A stretch of 64,000 nucleotides of DNA from Bacillus sp. A301a_S52 (GTDB lineage Bacteria; Bacillota; Bacilli; Bacillales; Salisediminibacteriaceae): assembly GCA_024701455.1 (NCBI GenBank), contig JABXYP010000001.1, positions 1,616,001 to 1,680,000 of the forward strand, in the 5' to 3' direction. Positions 38,372-47,011 of this stretch are shown in pieces (within the stretch, counting starts at the first letter, position 1; each line of letters starts with the position of its first letter). The notes beneath the pieces are model-generated. The model did no database searches and was not told the DNA's origin. It was given only the letters and a program-made list of their open reading frames with translations. Made by a program: the position numbers and the translations under genes.

Positions 38372-39142
38372 ATGATTCAAAGAAAGTCTGCACGGGAGAT
38401 TGAATTGATGAAAGAGGCAGGGAAGTTAGTAGCAAGTATCCATCGTAAATTAGCAACCCTTATAGAACCAGGTATTACAACGCTTGAATTAGATGCCTAT
38501 GTAGAAAAAACTTTAAGGAAATTTGGAGCCAAACCAGCTCAAAAGGGCTTTCACGGCTATAAATTTGCAACATGTGCTTCTATCAATGATGAAATATGTC
38601 ATGGTTTTCCGAGAAAAACTCCTTTGAAAGAAGGAGATGTAGTGACAATGGATTTTGTTGTCGATTTAAATGGGGGTCTCGCTGATTCTGCTTGGACATA
38701 TACAGTGGGAGAGGTGACGGAAGAAATTAAACAATTGAACAGCGTGACGGAAGCAGCTTTATATAAAGGAATTGACGTAGCGGTTGCCGGGAATAGAGTA
38801 GGGGATATTGGCGCGGCAATCCAGGCCTATGTAGAGCCTTTTGGTTACGGGATCGTGCGGGACTTTGCCGGACATGGTATCGGTCCAACAATTCATGAAG
38901 AACCTAACATCCCCCATTTCGGATTGCCTGGTAAGGGGAAGCGATTGAAAGAAGGGATGGTTATCACCATTGAGCCGATGATAAATGTAGGTGGATGGCA
39001 GTCTAAAATGGATGATAATGGGTGGACTGCTCGAACGCGTGATGGGTCACTGTCAAGCCAATACGAACATACCCTCGTTATTACAGATGGAAAACCAATT
39101 ATTACAACTGATCAGGCACAAAGTGGACTTTTTGAGCTTTAG
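38372..39142 (+). CDS. Methionine aminopeptidase, type I
   Basis: 256 residues. Metal ligands are in the expected motifs: Asp pair in VVTMDFVVDLNGGLADSA, His in AGHGIGPTIHEEP, Glu in VITIEPM and Glu in SQYEHTLVIT. It removes initiator methionine from nascent proteins. It is not in the ribosomal-protein/adk-map-infA context, so it is probably an accessory copy comparable to B. subtilis YflG. Single gene with a good ribosome-binding site. Confidence 0.94.
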   Translation: MIQRKSAREIELMKEAGKLVASIHRKLATLIEPGITTLELDAYVEKTLRKFGAKPAQKGFHGYKFATCASINDEICHGFPRKTPLKEGDVVTMDFVVDLNGGLADSAWTYTVGEVTEEIKQLNSVTEAALYKGIDVAVAGNRVGDIGAAIQAYVEPFGYGIVRDFAGHGIGPTIHEEPNIPHFGLPGKGKRLKEGMVITIEPMINVGGWQSKMDDNGWTARTRDGSLSSQYEHTLVITDGKPIITTDQAQSGLFEL

Positions 39143-39299
39143 AACTTATTGTTAATTCGAGTAGTCAAATAGAATTGAGACATTGTATTTCTCTAGTTTT
39201 GGAGAACTTGGAAGGGAATAAGCCAATTGAAATAGGCAAGCACCACGTTTTCTCTCTGAACATAGGCTATAAAGAAATGAGAGGAAAGGAGAGACAAAC

Positions 39300-39713
39300 G
39301 TGTCTAACCGACAATTGCTTGATTGGTTATTACCGAGTTTTCCTGGGACCCCAGGAGGATGGGGTCCCATGTTTCCAGGATTTGGCCCGCAGCCCCGCCC
39401 ACCTTGGCAGCCGGACCCATGGACAGGAGGTGCACCGACAGAGGGCCCGCCACCAGGTCCACCACCAGCAGTACCACCGCCTTCTGCTGTAGGAATAGGA
39501 ACGCCAGGAACTTTTGCTGTTGATCCAGGAGCTTTTAGGAGATGCTTAAACCGTTATACGTATGTGACATTGAATGATGGACGACGATTTTGGTTTTGGC
39601 CCGTATTTATCGGCCGTACGTCAGTAGCTGGTTATCGTTGGCGTCCCCGTCAATTTCGCTGGGTTTACATGGGGATTGATACTAATCAGATTAGATTTTT
39701 CCAATGTTCATAG
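39300..39713 (+). CDS. Proline/glycine-rich protein with aromatic C-terminal domain, unknown
   Basis: 137 residues from a GTG with GGAAAGGAGAG upstream. Residues 1-75 are a Pro/Gly/Trp-rich tract (PGTPGGWGPMFPGFGPQPRP; GPPPGPPPAVPPPSAVG). Residues 78-137 are a compact Arg- and aromatic-rich domain with NRYTYVTLNDGRRFWFWPVF and YRWRPRQFRWVYMGIDTNQI, ending in Cys-Ser. No signal peptide or membrane span. It resembles short Bacillaceae proteins of spore-surface type, but I do not recognise a named family. Terminator directly downstream. Confidence 0.75.
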   Translation: MSNRQLLDWLLPSFPGTPGGWGPMFPGFGPQPRPPWQPDPWTGGAPTEGPPPGPPPAVPPPSAVGIGTPGTFAVDPGAFRRCLNRYTYVTLNDGRRFWFWPVFIGRTSVAGYRWRPRQFRWVYMGIDTNQIRFFQCS

Positions 39714-39722
39714 TTTTACTTT

Positions 39723-39751
39723 TCCCCCGATTTATTATCAGGGGGATTTTT
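39723..39751. terminator. Terminator between convergent small genes
   Basis: TCCCCC (39723-39728) pairs with GGGGGA (39741-39746), followed by TTTTTAT. It also overlaps the 3' end of the gene on the other strand. Confidence 0.82.
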
Positions 39752-39890
39752 ATAGGGAGAGAAAATGTGAGCCGTAATTAAACAGAAAGATTGCAATAGC
39801 TAAAGTTAAAATGCCAATAAAAACTAACCATTTACAACGGTGTGAGCGCCGTCTTGAGGGAGCTTTTTCGATGCGAAAGTGACCATACAT
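39750..39890 (-). CDS. 46-residue single-span membrane protein, unknown
   Basis: ATG at 39888-39890 stands eight bases after AAAGGAG. The N-terminal 20 residues are basic (IEKAPSRRRSHRCK), followed by WLVFIGILTLAIAIFLF as one membrane span and a short NYGSHFLSL tail. Charge predicts N-in/C-out. It is convergent with the proline-rich gene. Family not recognised. Confidence 0.65.
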   Translation of the reverse strand: MYGHFRIEKAPSRRRSHRCKWLVFIGILTLAIAIFLFNYGSHFLSL

Positions 39891-40283
39891 TGTTGGAGCT
39901 CCTTTCAATGGAAGTTGGATTCTAAATTCCTCTTTTTAAGAGTTTTAAAACTAGTGAGTATTGTCGAGTGAATAAATTGTTATTTGCCCACTTTGACATT
40001 GTGTATAGAAGAAGGCTAGGCTCAATCTAAATAGTTTGTAAACGCGATTGGTCGAGGTCTTCTTAACACTTTAGGTAAAGGTGGGTATTGTCTTGCGCTT
40101 AGTATATGCGTAAAGATTGTCAGTCACGACAATTGATTGGAGGAATATTGAATAGTTTGCTGTAGAAATCTGGTGGCTGGTATAGTGATAGCAAACTAGC
40201 GAATTTAGGAAAAAGATGTTTAATAATCTTTCATTTGTGGTAAATAGTTATGATAACTTAATTTGTTATGGAGGATAAAGCTT
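39891..40283. other. Intergenic region upstream of the RsbR paralogue
   Basis: 393 bp. No gene of supportable coding quality. A 6-bp inverted repeat ATTGTC/GACAAT lies about 40117-40134, and GGAGG at 40271-40275 serves the next start. No clear sigma-A or sigma-B promoter could be fixed. Confidence 0.45.
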
Positions 40284-41144
40284 ATGCCGTCAAAATTTAT
40301 GCAGAAAGCCGGAGAAAGACTAGTAGAAGAAAAAGATCGTCTTGTTAAAGACGTGAGAGAGGCATTTTATCAAAAACATGAAAAAGCAAGTCAGGAATTA
40401 TCTAAAGTGGAATCTAAAGATTATCTAGTTGAACTTTTACATAGAATTGGGCAAACACTTATAGAAATGAATGAAACGGGAGAAAAAATTTATATTGAAG
40501 AGTGGGCAAAAAGATTTGGCCAATTAGCCGTGGAGTCTGGAGTATCAGTTGATAGAGCGATGCTTGTTCTCCCTTTCCTTCGTAAAGAAATATATGATTT
40601 TATTAGGAAAGATTTTAGACAAATGAATATGCCATTGGAGGATTATTTTTATGTAGCAGATGTCATAAATCCCATGTTTGATCAAGTGGTATACTCGTTT
40701 ACACAAACATACGTTGAATACAATGAACATACATTTAAACAAGCACAGGAAGAATTAATGGAACTTTCAGTGCCTGTAGTGCCGCTAACAAAAGAGGTCG
40801 CTATTTTACCGATTATAGGAACGATAGACACACATCGGTCAAAAGAGTTGTTGGAAAAATCATTAACTAGAGGAAGAGAGCTAGAATTATCTTACTTAAT
40901 TGTGGATCTTTCCGGTGTACATGTGATTGATACAGCAATTGCTCATAATTTATTTCAATTAAATGATGCTCTTAAGATTATCGGCGTGACTGCTGTTATT
41001 TCGGGACTTAGGCCTGAGCTTGTACAAACAATTGTTAATCTAGGTATTTCATTTAAACATATGCAAGTCGTGAGTAACCTTGAACAAGCCTTGCAACTCA
41101 CGGGACTTAAAATTAAAGAAAACAACCAAGTATTAAAGTTATAA
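40284..41144 (+). CDS. RsbR-type stressosome paralogue with STAS domain
   Basis: 286 residues from ATG 40284; the TTG at 40263 lies before the ATGGAGGATAAAG ribosome-binding site. The N-terminal 1-150 is the all-helical non-haem-globin-like RsbR_N domain. The C-terminal 160-275 is a STAS domain (VAILPIIGTIDTHRSKELLE; LIVDLSGVHVIDTAIAHNLF) with threonines at the phosphorylation positions. Such proteins form stressosome shells with RsbS and RsbT and gate sigma-B signalling. No rsbS/rsbT is nearby, as for the scattered RsbRB/RC/RD paralogues of B. subtilis. Confidence 0.93.
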   Translation: MPSKFMQKAGERLVEEKDRLVKDVREAFYQKHEKASQELSKVESKDYLVELLHRIGQTLIEMNETGEKIYIEEWAKRFGQLAVESGVSVDRAMLVLPFLRKEIYDFIRKDFRQMNMPLEDYFYVADVINPMFDQVVYSFTQTYVEYNEHTFKQAQEELMELSVPVVPLTKEVAILPIIGTIDTHRSKELLEKSLTRGRELELSYLIVDLSGVHVIDTAIAHNLFQLNDALKIIGVTAVISGLRPELVQTIVNLGISFKHMQVVSNLEQALQLTGLKIKENNQVLKL

Positions 41145-41244
41145 TATTATTTTACTATAAAAATTAGTCCTTTAGTGTTAATCCTTTATCTTCTCCTCAA
41201 AGTTAGATATCTATGGGATAATTGCCATCAGGAGGTGTTGAAAA

Positions 41245-41901
41245 ATGATGAAAAAAATTATTCCATCATTACTAGCTTTAGGATTAGTGTTGCCACTATT
41301 CGGTTCTGTGACTGAAGCCCAGTCTGTACACAGTGTAGAATCGGGTGATACGCTTTGGAGTATTTCCCAAAGCTATGAAGTTTCTCTATCTGAATTGATA
41401 GAAGAGAATGACCTGTTTAAACCGTTCACTATTCAGACTGGTCAGGAGCTCTCAATTCCCACTAGTAGCCCTGAACTTACTAGCAATGAAGTAAAACAAG
41501 AAGCTGATAGCAGCTTGTCTGAATTTGAACAAGAAGTCATACGTCTCACGAATGAAGAAAGAGAAAGCAGAGGCCTAGACTCATTTGACATAGCAGAAGA
41601 TGTTTCAGAGGTTGCTAGAGTCAAATCTGAGGATATGAGGGATGACGATTATTTTTCACACACTAGTCCAACTTATGGAAGCCCCTTTGATATGCTGAGA
41701 AGCTTCGATATTTCCTATAGAAGTGCCGGAGAGAATATTGCAGCGGGACAAGCTACTCCAGAGCAGGTAGTAAATTCTTGGATGAATTCACCAGGGCACC
41801 GAGCAAATATTCTTAACAGTGATTTTACTCATATTGGTGTCGGTTATGCTGAAGGTGGCTCTTATCGTCACTACTGGACACAAATGTTTATCAGTCAATA
41901 A
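41245..41901 (+). CDS. Secreted LysM and CAP-domain protein (YkwD-like)
   Basis: 218 residues. Signal peptide with cleavage near T-E-A-Q. A LysM domain (about 28-72: VHSVESGDTLWSISQSYEVS) anchors it to peptidoglycan. A CAP/SCP domain (about 95-218) shows VIRLTNEERESRGL, YFSHTSPTYGSP, GENIAAG and NSPGHRANILNSDF, the conserved CAP histidine and glutamate motifs. It works in the cell wall; the biochemical activity of bacterial CAP proteins is mostly unknown. AGGAGGTG precedes the start. Confidence 0.93.
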   Translation: MMKKIIPSLLALGLVLPLFGSVTEAQSVHSVESGDTLWSISQSYEVSLSELIEENDLFKPFTIQTGQELSIPTSSPELTSNEVKQEADSSLSEFEQEVIRLTNEERESRGLDSFDIAEDVSEVARVKSEDMRDDDYFSHTSPTYGSPFDMLRSFDISYRSAGENIAAGQATPEQVVNSWMNSPGHRANILNSDFTHIGVGYAEGGSYRHYWTQMFISQ

Positions 41902-41908
41902 TGAGTTA

Positions 41909-41961
41909 AGAGGCTCTTCCAAAAGGTCAGCACTAGTGACTTTTGGGGCGCCTCTTTTTAT
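41909..41961 (+). terminator. Terminator of the CAP gene
   Basis: AAGAGGC ... GCCTCTT arms (about 41908-41956) enclose an inner CAAAAGGTCA/TGACTTTTG stem, followed by TTTTTATTT. Confidence 0.85.
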
Positions 41962-41981
41962 TTAGTTATTATGAGTTAATA

Positions 41982-42070
41982 TTTATCACAGATAAGAGGC
42001 CGTAAACCTCCCAGGTCAAAATAATGAGGAGGTAACGGCCGCTAATGTCCTGATTGAAGGTTCGTTTTAT
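41982..42070 (+). repeat. Interspersed hairpin repeat, copy E (short form)
   Basis: TTTATCACAGATAAGAGGCC to GGTTCGTTTTAT, 89 bp. The outer stem GGCCGT/ACGGCC keeps pairing although both arms differ from the consensus. The inner stem is reduced to CCTCC/GGAGG, and the 3' hairpin is gone by deletion between TGATT repeats. Confidence 0.88.
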
Positions 42071-42230
42071 CAGGAATAGGAAGTATCTGTTTTTTCATTA
42101 CTGAAAGGAAAGAAGTAAGGAAGAGATCTCCTCTGAGTTCACACACGTGTAAAGAAGAAAAGATTAAAATTCTTAGGCGGCATAAAAGGTAGACAAATTT
42201 AAAAGAAGCTTTATATAAACACAACACGAT

Positions 42231-43259
42231 TTACGTAAAATAATCCACGTGCGCCTCTGGAAAAAAACGTTCTTGATAGTCATGCAGTGTTTTTTTAATA
42301 TCCTCTTGCTCATCTTGTTGATAAACGTACTTTCCAATTCCATATTTGCCCCATTTATATTTACGCTTCTCTTCATCTAACTCAAGTTTAGTCATTGGAT
42401 AATTTTTTTGAATCACTCGTTTAGCCGGTTTTGTGAAGCGATGTTGTATCAGTTCAAATGTAATGTCACCTCGAGTGTTATCAGGTAATTGACTGTCTAA
42501 TTTTTTGAACATATTTAAATAGCCTTCTTTCCAGCCCTCGTGCAAATAAATGGGAGCAATAATGAAGCCTAATGGATAGCCGGCCTTAGCAACTTTAACA
42601 GCGGCTTTAATACGTTCATCTAATGGAGAAGTGCCTTGTTCAAAATGTTTAATCACATAGTCAGCATTAATGCTAAATCGAAAACGAGTTTTACCTTGGT
42701 GATCAGCGTCTAATAAATGATCAACATGATGGAATTTTGTTACAAATCTCAGCTTTCCGTGCTTTGTTTTTGCGAAAAATTCAATAGCGTGTTTTAATGA
42801 GTGGGTTAAATGATCGATACCTACAATATCTGATGTACAAGCTGCTTCAAATCTAGTTTCTTCAGGGGCACGTTCATTGATATAAGCATCAGCTGCCTCA
42901 AAAATTTCATCTGTATTAACATAGGTTCGAATGTACGGTTTACTTCCCATTGTCGTCTGTAAATAACAATATTGACAATGACCCATACAGCCGGTAGCAA
43001 GAGGAATGGCATATTCTGCCGATGGCTTTGAAGTATCAAATTTTAACGTTTTTCGTACACCCACAACAAGAGTAGATTTTGCATTACGGTATTTTTGCAG
43101 GTGATTTTCCCCTGGAATATTACGAACTTGGTTATGTGACGTGGTCGTGCGTATTTCAATCCCCATATTAGTAAATTTTCGTTTTAATTCGATACCTAAT
43201 GGATACTCAAGTGCCCGTGGCTCAATATAGACAAGCTGAGGAACGAAAGGCTTTATCAT
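42231..43259 (-). CDS. splB: Spore photoproduct lyase
   Basis: 342 residues, the same length as B. subtilis SplB. Radical-SAM cysteines are 91, 95 and 98 (GCMGHCQYC), and the hydrogen-donor Cys141 lies in EAACTSD. It repairs the UV product 5-thyminyl-5,6-dihydrothymine during spore germination using S-adenosylmethionine. The ATG overlaps the stop of the upstream splA-like gene by one base, so the two are translated together. Confidence 0.97.
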   Translation of the reverse strand: MIKPFVPQLVYIEPRALEYPLGIELKRKFTNMGIEIRTTTSHNQVRNIPGENHLQKYRNAKSTLVVGVRKTLKFDTSKPSAEYAIPLATGCMGHCQYCYLQTTMGSKPYIRTYVNTDEIFEAADAYINERAPEETRFEAACTSDIVGIDHLTHSLKHAIEFFAKTKHGKLRFVTKFHHVDHLLDADHQGKTRFRFSINADYVIKHFEQGTSPLDERIKAAVKVAKAGYPLGFIIAPIYLHEGWKEGYLNMFKKLDSQLPDNTRGDITFELIQHRFTKPAKRVIQKNYPMTKLELDEEKRKYKWGKYGIGKYVYQQDEQEDIKKTLHDYQERFFPEAHVDYFT

Positions 43260-43534
43260 TATTCGTAAGCCTCCTGAATCGGATCTTCACTGGTATGTGA
43301 ATAATTGGAGTTGAAAAAGGCATCATAGGCTTGTTCTGCCTCTTCATAACTCTCATACATAGCAAATTCGTCTGATAGTGGGTAATATTCCTCGCGGAAA
43401 AAAAGAGCTAACTGTCCAGGAGAATATGGGTTTTCTACAATGTGCGCTTCTTGAATATGAGCGACAGATTGTGTATGTGGATTTCGTTGAATAACAAACA
43501 CATTATCACCAGAGTGTAATTCACTTAAATTCAT
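43259..43534 (-). CDS. splA: SplA-like regulator of spore photoproduct lyase
   Basis: 91 residues, slightly longer than the 79-residue B. subtilis protein. The core GDNVFVIQRNPHTQSVAHIQ and EAHIVENPYSPGQLALF is recognisable. The C-terminus is an acidic extension of about 12 residues. SplA is a TRAP-like negative regulator of splAB expression during sporulation. Operon order splA-splB is conserved here with a one-base overlap. GAGGAGGAG precedes its start. Confidence 0.88.
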   Translation of the reverse strand: MNLSELHSGDNVFVIQRNPHTQSVAHIQEAHIVENPYSPGQLALFFREEYYPLSDEFAMYESYEEAEQAYDAFFNSNYSHTSEDPIQEAYE

Positions 43535-43670
43535 ATGTGTCTCCTCCTCATTTTAACGTACTTATAGGTATTAGGTTGCTGCCTCTCCTCGCCTTCTATT
43601 CATCGCTAAAAATAAAACCCATCATAATAATGTAAGAAAAATTGCTTGAAAGAGAAAATAATTTGCAATG

Positions 43671-43700
43671 AAAAAAAGCCCCTATTGACTAGAAGGGGCT
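43671..43700 (-). terminator. Terminator of the kinase/phasin unit
   Basis: AGCCCCT (43677-43683) pairs with AGGGGCT (43694-43700). On the minus strand it is followed by TTTTTTTC. Confidence 0.87.
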
Positions 43701-43718
43701 CATAAAAACTATAAAGAA

Positions 43719-44051
43719 TTAAGCATCATCATCTTCAGTATTTTTTTGGTTTTCTAGAGTTGCAAGCTTTAGCTCTAATTCATTCACTTGATGGCGTAGC
43801 TTCTCAAAATCATCGCGGGAAACGATGTTTAAGTCTTCCATCACGGACCGCATCTTATCTTTCGTTCTATTACTCCATTGCTCTTCTGTTTCTTCTCCCT
43901 TTCTCAATAATGATTGGTATAAGTCATCAGCTTCTTGTGGTGTTACTTTTCCTTTGACGAGAAGTTGATCAATATACTTTTCCACTTTTTCCTTACTTGA
44001 CACGGCTGCACCTAAACCTAAGAGAAATCCTGTTTTAAGTAAATTATTCAT
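43719..44051 (-). CDS. Phasin-like coiled-coil protein
   Basis: 110 residues. A short N-terminal hydrophobic segment (LLKTGFLLGLGAAVSSKEKV) is followed by helical, strongly charged sequence ending in a heptad-like coiled coil (FEKLRHQVNELELKLATLEN). It resembles the PhaP/PhaF-type phasin family often found beside ABC1 kinases in Bacillus. A role at granules or membranes is a family inference. It follows the kinase gene by 41 bp. Confidence 0.75.
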   Translation of the reverse strand: MNNLLKTGFLLGLGAAVSSKEKVEKYIDQLLVKGKVTPQEADDLYQSLLRKGEETEEQWSNRTKDKMRSVMEDLNIVSRDDFEKLRHQVNELELKLATLENQKNTEDDDA

Positions 44052-44092
44052 GTTAAACTCCTCCTAAAATATAATTAAATTTAAAATTAGAA

Positions 44093-45754
44093 CTAATATG
44101 ATTGTTTTGCTTTGTTGACCCACCGTCTGTGAAAGAACGTAGTGATAAGGCTTAAACTAAAGGTAAGTCCGGTGAGTGAGAGAGTTATAAACTGTAGTTG
44201 GTTGTTCCCTATAATAATCGAAATAAAATAAAAAGCAAGTGTCAGTAATAAAGACATATAAGATAGCGTCATCATGAATAAGTAACGATGATGCTCAAAG
44301 CGTTGGAATTGACGGGTTTCTTCAGAGCGCCGCTTAGATTCTGGTGCATTAAGCCAATCATTTAAGTTACGTGGTAAGGATAATAAAGGTTTCACAGACT
44401 CCTTAATAAAATGCCATCTTATATTTCCGGAACGCTCCTCATCCTTATCTAGCCACTCACGCACCACCGGTTTTCCAAGAGCCATAAAGTCGATGTGAGG
44501 ATCGATAATCGTTAACACGCCTAATCCTATAGAGGTAGCTCTTCCTAAAAATGCAAATTCAGCAGGTAATTGAATAGGCTGTTCACGCACAATTTGCTTT
44601 AAATCTTGAAAAATACCTTCTACTAGCTTTTCATCAAGCTGATGAATATCTTTTTCAATATACATGTCAATATACGTTTTTAACAGTGTTTGAAGTTTAT
44701 GTTTGTTAGCATGAGGTAACAAGAAGCCAAGCGCCTTTAGTTGGTTGACAACGAGGTCGTAATCATCCAATACAAAGCCTTGAATCATCTGTCGAATGTG
44801 TTGGGCATCTTCTTTAGAAATTTCACCGACCATCCCGAAATCAAGAATTACAATCATGCCATCTTGCGTGATGAGAATGTTACCTTGATGAGGGTCTGCA
44901 TGAAACATACCGTAATCAAACAGCTGATCAACAAAAAATTGAAATAACTTACGTGCAGCTACTTTTCTATCAATTTTATGTTTATGTAGGAAAGGGATAT
45001 CAGTCACTTTTCTTCCTTCAATCCATTCCATCACAAGTACTTTCCCTGTACTATATTCTTCGTAAAATTGAGGGATATAATAATCGGTACTATCGTGGAA
45101 ACGTTTTTGGAAATATTGACCATTCTTTAATTCTTTATAGTAATTGAGCTCATCTCCTACGATGGAAAGAACTTCTTCATATAATGCTTCTGTATCTATT
45201 TCTCTTCCTATATTTGTGAATCTCCTAGTGATCCATAACACGATTCTTAAAGCCTTAAAATCTGTATGAATTATTTTATAAATATTATGTCGTTGGATTT
45301 TAATGGCGACATCTTGTCCGTTCAGTAACGTACCTTTAAATACCTCTCCGATAGAGGCGGAAGCTACTGGTTTGTCACTTATATATGACAAATGGCTGTC
45401 AAGAGTTTGTCCCCATTCTGCTTCAAGAATTTTTTTGGATATGTCTGATGGAACTGGTGGGACCTTATCAATGAGATCAGCTAATTCATTTAAAAAAACG
45501 TCGGGCATTATATCAGCGCGTGTGCTGAGAAATTGTCCTACCTTAATCATTAATCCTTCTAATTTTATCGCATTCTCACGATATTCCACAGCTTGTTTTT
45601 TTAATAAAGCTTGCCATCTGTCATATGTAGTTGTAGTCCATGTTTTATGTTTTTTGTGGAAAAAATAAAGTTGTAACACAAATTTAAGAAACATCGTGAC
45701 GATCACAGTGATGCGATAGAGAGGGAAGTTCTTCAAATTGACACCTCGTTTCAA
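44093..45754 (-). CDS. ABC1/UbiB/AarF-family atypical kinase
   Basis: 553 residues from TTG 45754; a second TTG at 45736, better spaced from GAGGTG, may be the true start. Family motifs: LMIKVGQFLSTRADIMPD (KxGQ), SASIGEVFKG (Ala-rich loop), GMFHADPHQGNIL, and DFGMVGEIS as the metal site. Two or three membrane spans close the C-terminus (residues 490-545). UbiB-type kinases support isoprenoid quinone or lipid metabolism; this species probably makes menaquinone, so the substrate is unclear. Cotranscribed with the phasin-like gene. Confidence 0.92.
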   Translation of the reverse strand: MKRGVNLKNFPLYRITVIVTMFLKFVLQLYFFHKKHKTWTTTTYDRWQALLKKQAVEYRENAIKLEGLMIKVGQFLSTRADIMPDVFLNELADLIDKVPPVPSDISKKILEAEWGQTLDSHLSYISDKPVASASIGEVFKGTLLNGQDVAIKIQRHNIYKIIHTDFKALRIVLWITRRFTNIGREIDTEALYEEVLSIVGDELNYYKELKNGQYFQKRFHDSTDYYIPQFYEEYSTGKVLVMEWIEGRKVTDIPFLHKHKIDRKVAARKLFQFFVDQLFDYGMFHADPHQGNILITQDGMIVILDFGMVGEISKEDAQHIRQMIQGFVLDDYDLVVNQLKALGFLLPHANKHKLQTLLKTYIDMYIEKDIHQLDEKLVEGIFQDLKQIVREQPIQLPAEFAFLGRATSIGLGVLTIIDPHIDFMALGKPVVREWLDKDEERSGNIRWHFIKESVKPLLSLPRNLNDWLNAPESKRRSEETRQFQRFEHHRYLFMMTLSYMSLLLTLAFYFISIIIGNNQLQFITLSLTGLTFSLSLITTFFHRRWVNKAKQSY

Positions 45755-45846
45755 TTATATGATTTGTAGTTAGTTATATCATAAGTCTTTAAAGATTATA
45801 TACCCTCAAGAAGGAAAATGTATGTTAATTTATTTTAAACAAACAT

Positions 45847-45876
45847 TTGACTAATAGACAAACATTAGTTTAAAAT
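45847..45876 (+). promoter_or_regulatory. Promoter with overlapping inverted repeat (psuK)
   Basis: TTGACT (45847-45852), 18-bp spacer, TAAAAT (45871-45876). The inverted repeat ACTAAT-N8-ATTAGT (45850-45869) fills the spacer and could be the operator of the HTH domain in the next protein. Confidence 0.6.
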
Positions 45877-45911
45877 GGAGGTACAAAAAGAGTTGAAAGG
45901 AGGGGATAATT

Positions 45912-47000
45912 TTGAATGACAAAGAGCGTCAGATTATTGACCTTATTCGGCAAAATCCGTACATTACACAACAGGAGTTGGCAGAGCGTGTGAGTATCTC
46001 TCGCTCGGCAGTGGCGGGCTATGTGTCTTCATTGATGAAAAGTGGGGTAATAACAGGACGGGCGTATGTACTCAATGACTTTAATAAGGTCCTCTGTATT
46101 GGTGGGGCAAATGTGGATATTAAAGCTAGACTGTACAGTGAGTTTAAAGTGCACGATTCTAATCCCGTTAAAGTATCCGAGTCTGTAGGTGGTGTAGCGC
46201 GCAACATCGCTGAAAATCTAGGGAGTTTAAAAATGTCGGTTTCGCTTTTGACCTTCACTGGTGATGATTCAGAGGCAGCAAAAATTCGGGAAAACACAGA
46301 AGACGTAGACTTTACAATAGCCCAAGTAAAAAAAGGTGCAAGAACGGGCTCCTATACAGCTGTATTAAATGATACAAATGATCTCATGTTTGCATTAGCA
46401 GATATGGAAATTTATGATAAAGTGACAATTGATGATATAAAGCGATTAAATAACCATGTTATGTCAGCGAATTTAGTTGTTTTAGATACAAACTTTCCAA
46501 AAGATGTGTTAGCGTATCTTTTACACAAAAAATCGGATAAACAACGCTTTGTCATGGTAACAGTTTCAGCAAAAAAAATAAGTCGACTACCGGATGATTT
46601 ATCACAGCTTGATTACTTAATCATGAATCGCGCTGAATTGGCCGCTGTGCTTGACAAAATGTCGTTATCGCTCGATTGGAAAGGCATGCAAGAGAAGATG
46701 ACCAAGGTACAAGAAGCTGGGGTAAAAAATATCGTTGTGACCATGGGGCAGGACGGTGCTTGTTATTTAAGTGAAGAAGGAGAATACGGTGAGCTTCAAG
46801 CTTTACCAGCAGACATTAAAGACGTAACTGGGGCAGGAGATGCTTTTTCAGCTGGCGTTATTTATGCATTGAATGAAGGAAGCGGGTTAAAGAATGCTTG
46901 TGAATGCGGTCTTCATTTAGCCAAACAAACACTAGAAACTGATCAAAGTGTTGTAAAAATAAGAGATACGGACATGTTACAGCGCTTTATTACTATTTAA
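45912..47000 (+). CDS. psuK: HTH-fused PfkB-family pseudouridine kinase
   Basis: 362 residues from TTG 45912 (AAGGAGGGG upstream). Residues 1-55 form a winged helix-turn-helix (ITQQELAERVSISRSAVAGY). Residues 58-350 are a PfkB kinase with GGANVDIKAR at the start and the ATP signature DVTGAGDAFSAG. It phosphorylates pseudouridine at the 5' position. The HTH suggests that it also regulates its own operon, with an inverted repeat in the promoter as candidate site. Followed by psuG. Confidence 0.9.
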   Translation: MNDKERQIIDLIRQNPYITQQELAERVSISRSAVAGYVSSLMKSGVITGRAYVLNDFNKVLCIGGANVDIKARLYSEFKVHDSNPVKVSESVGGVARNIAENLGSLKMSVSLLTFTGDDSEAAKIRENTEDVDFTIAQVKKGARTGSYTAVLNDTNDLMFALADMEIYDKVTIDDIKRLNNHVMSANLVVLDTNFPKDVLAYLLHKKSDKQRFVMVTVSAKKISRLPDDLSQLDYLIMNRAELAAVLDKMSLSLDWKGMQEKMTKVQEAGVKNIVVTMGQDGACYLSEEGEYGELQALPADIKDVTGAGDAFSAGVIYALNEGSGLKNACECGLHLAKQTLETDQSVVKIRDTDMLQRFITI

Positions 47001-47011
47001 GGAGGATGACG

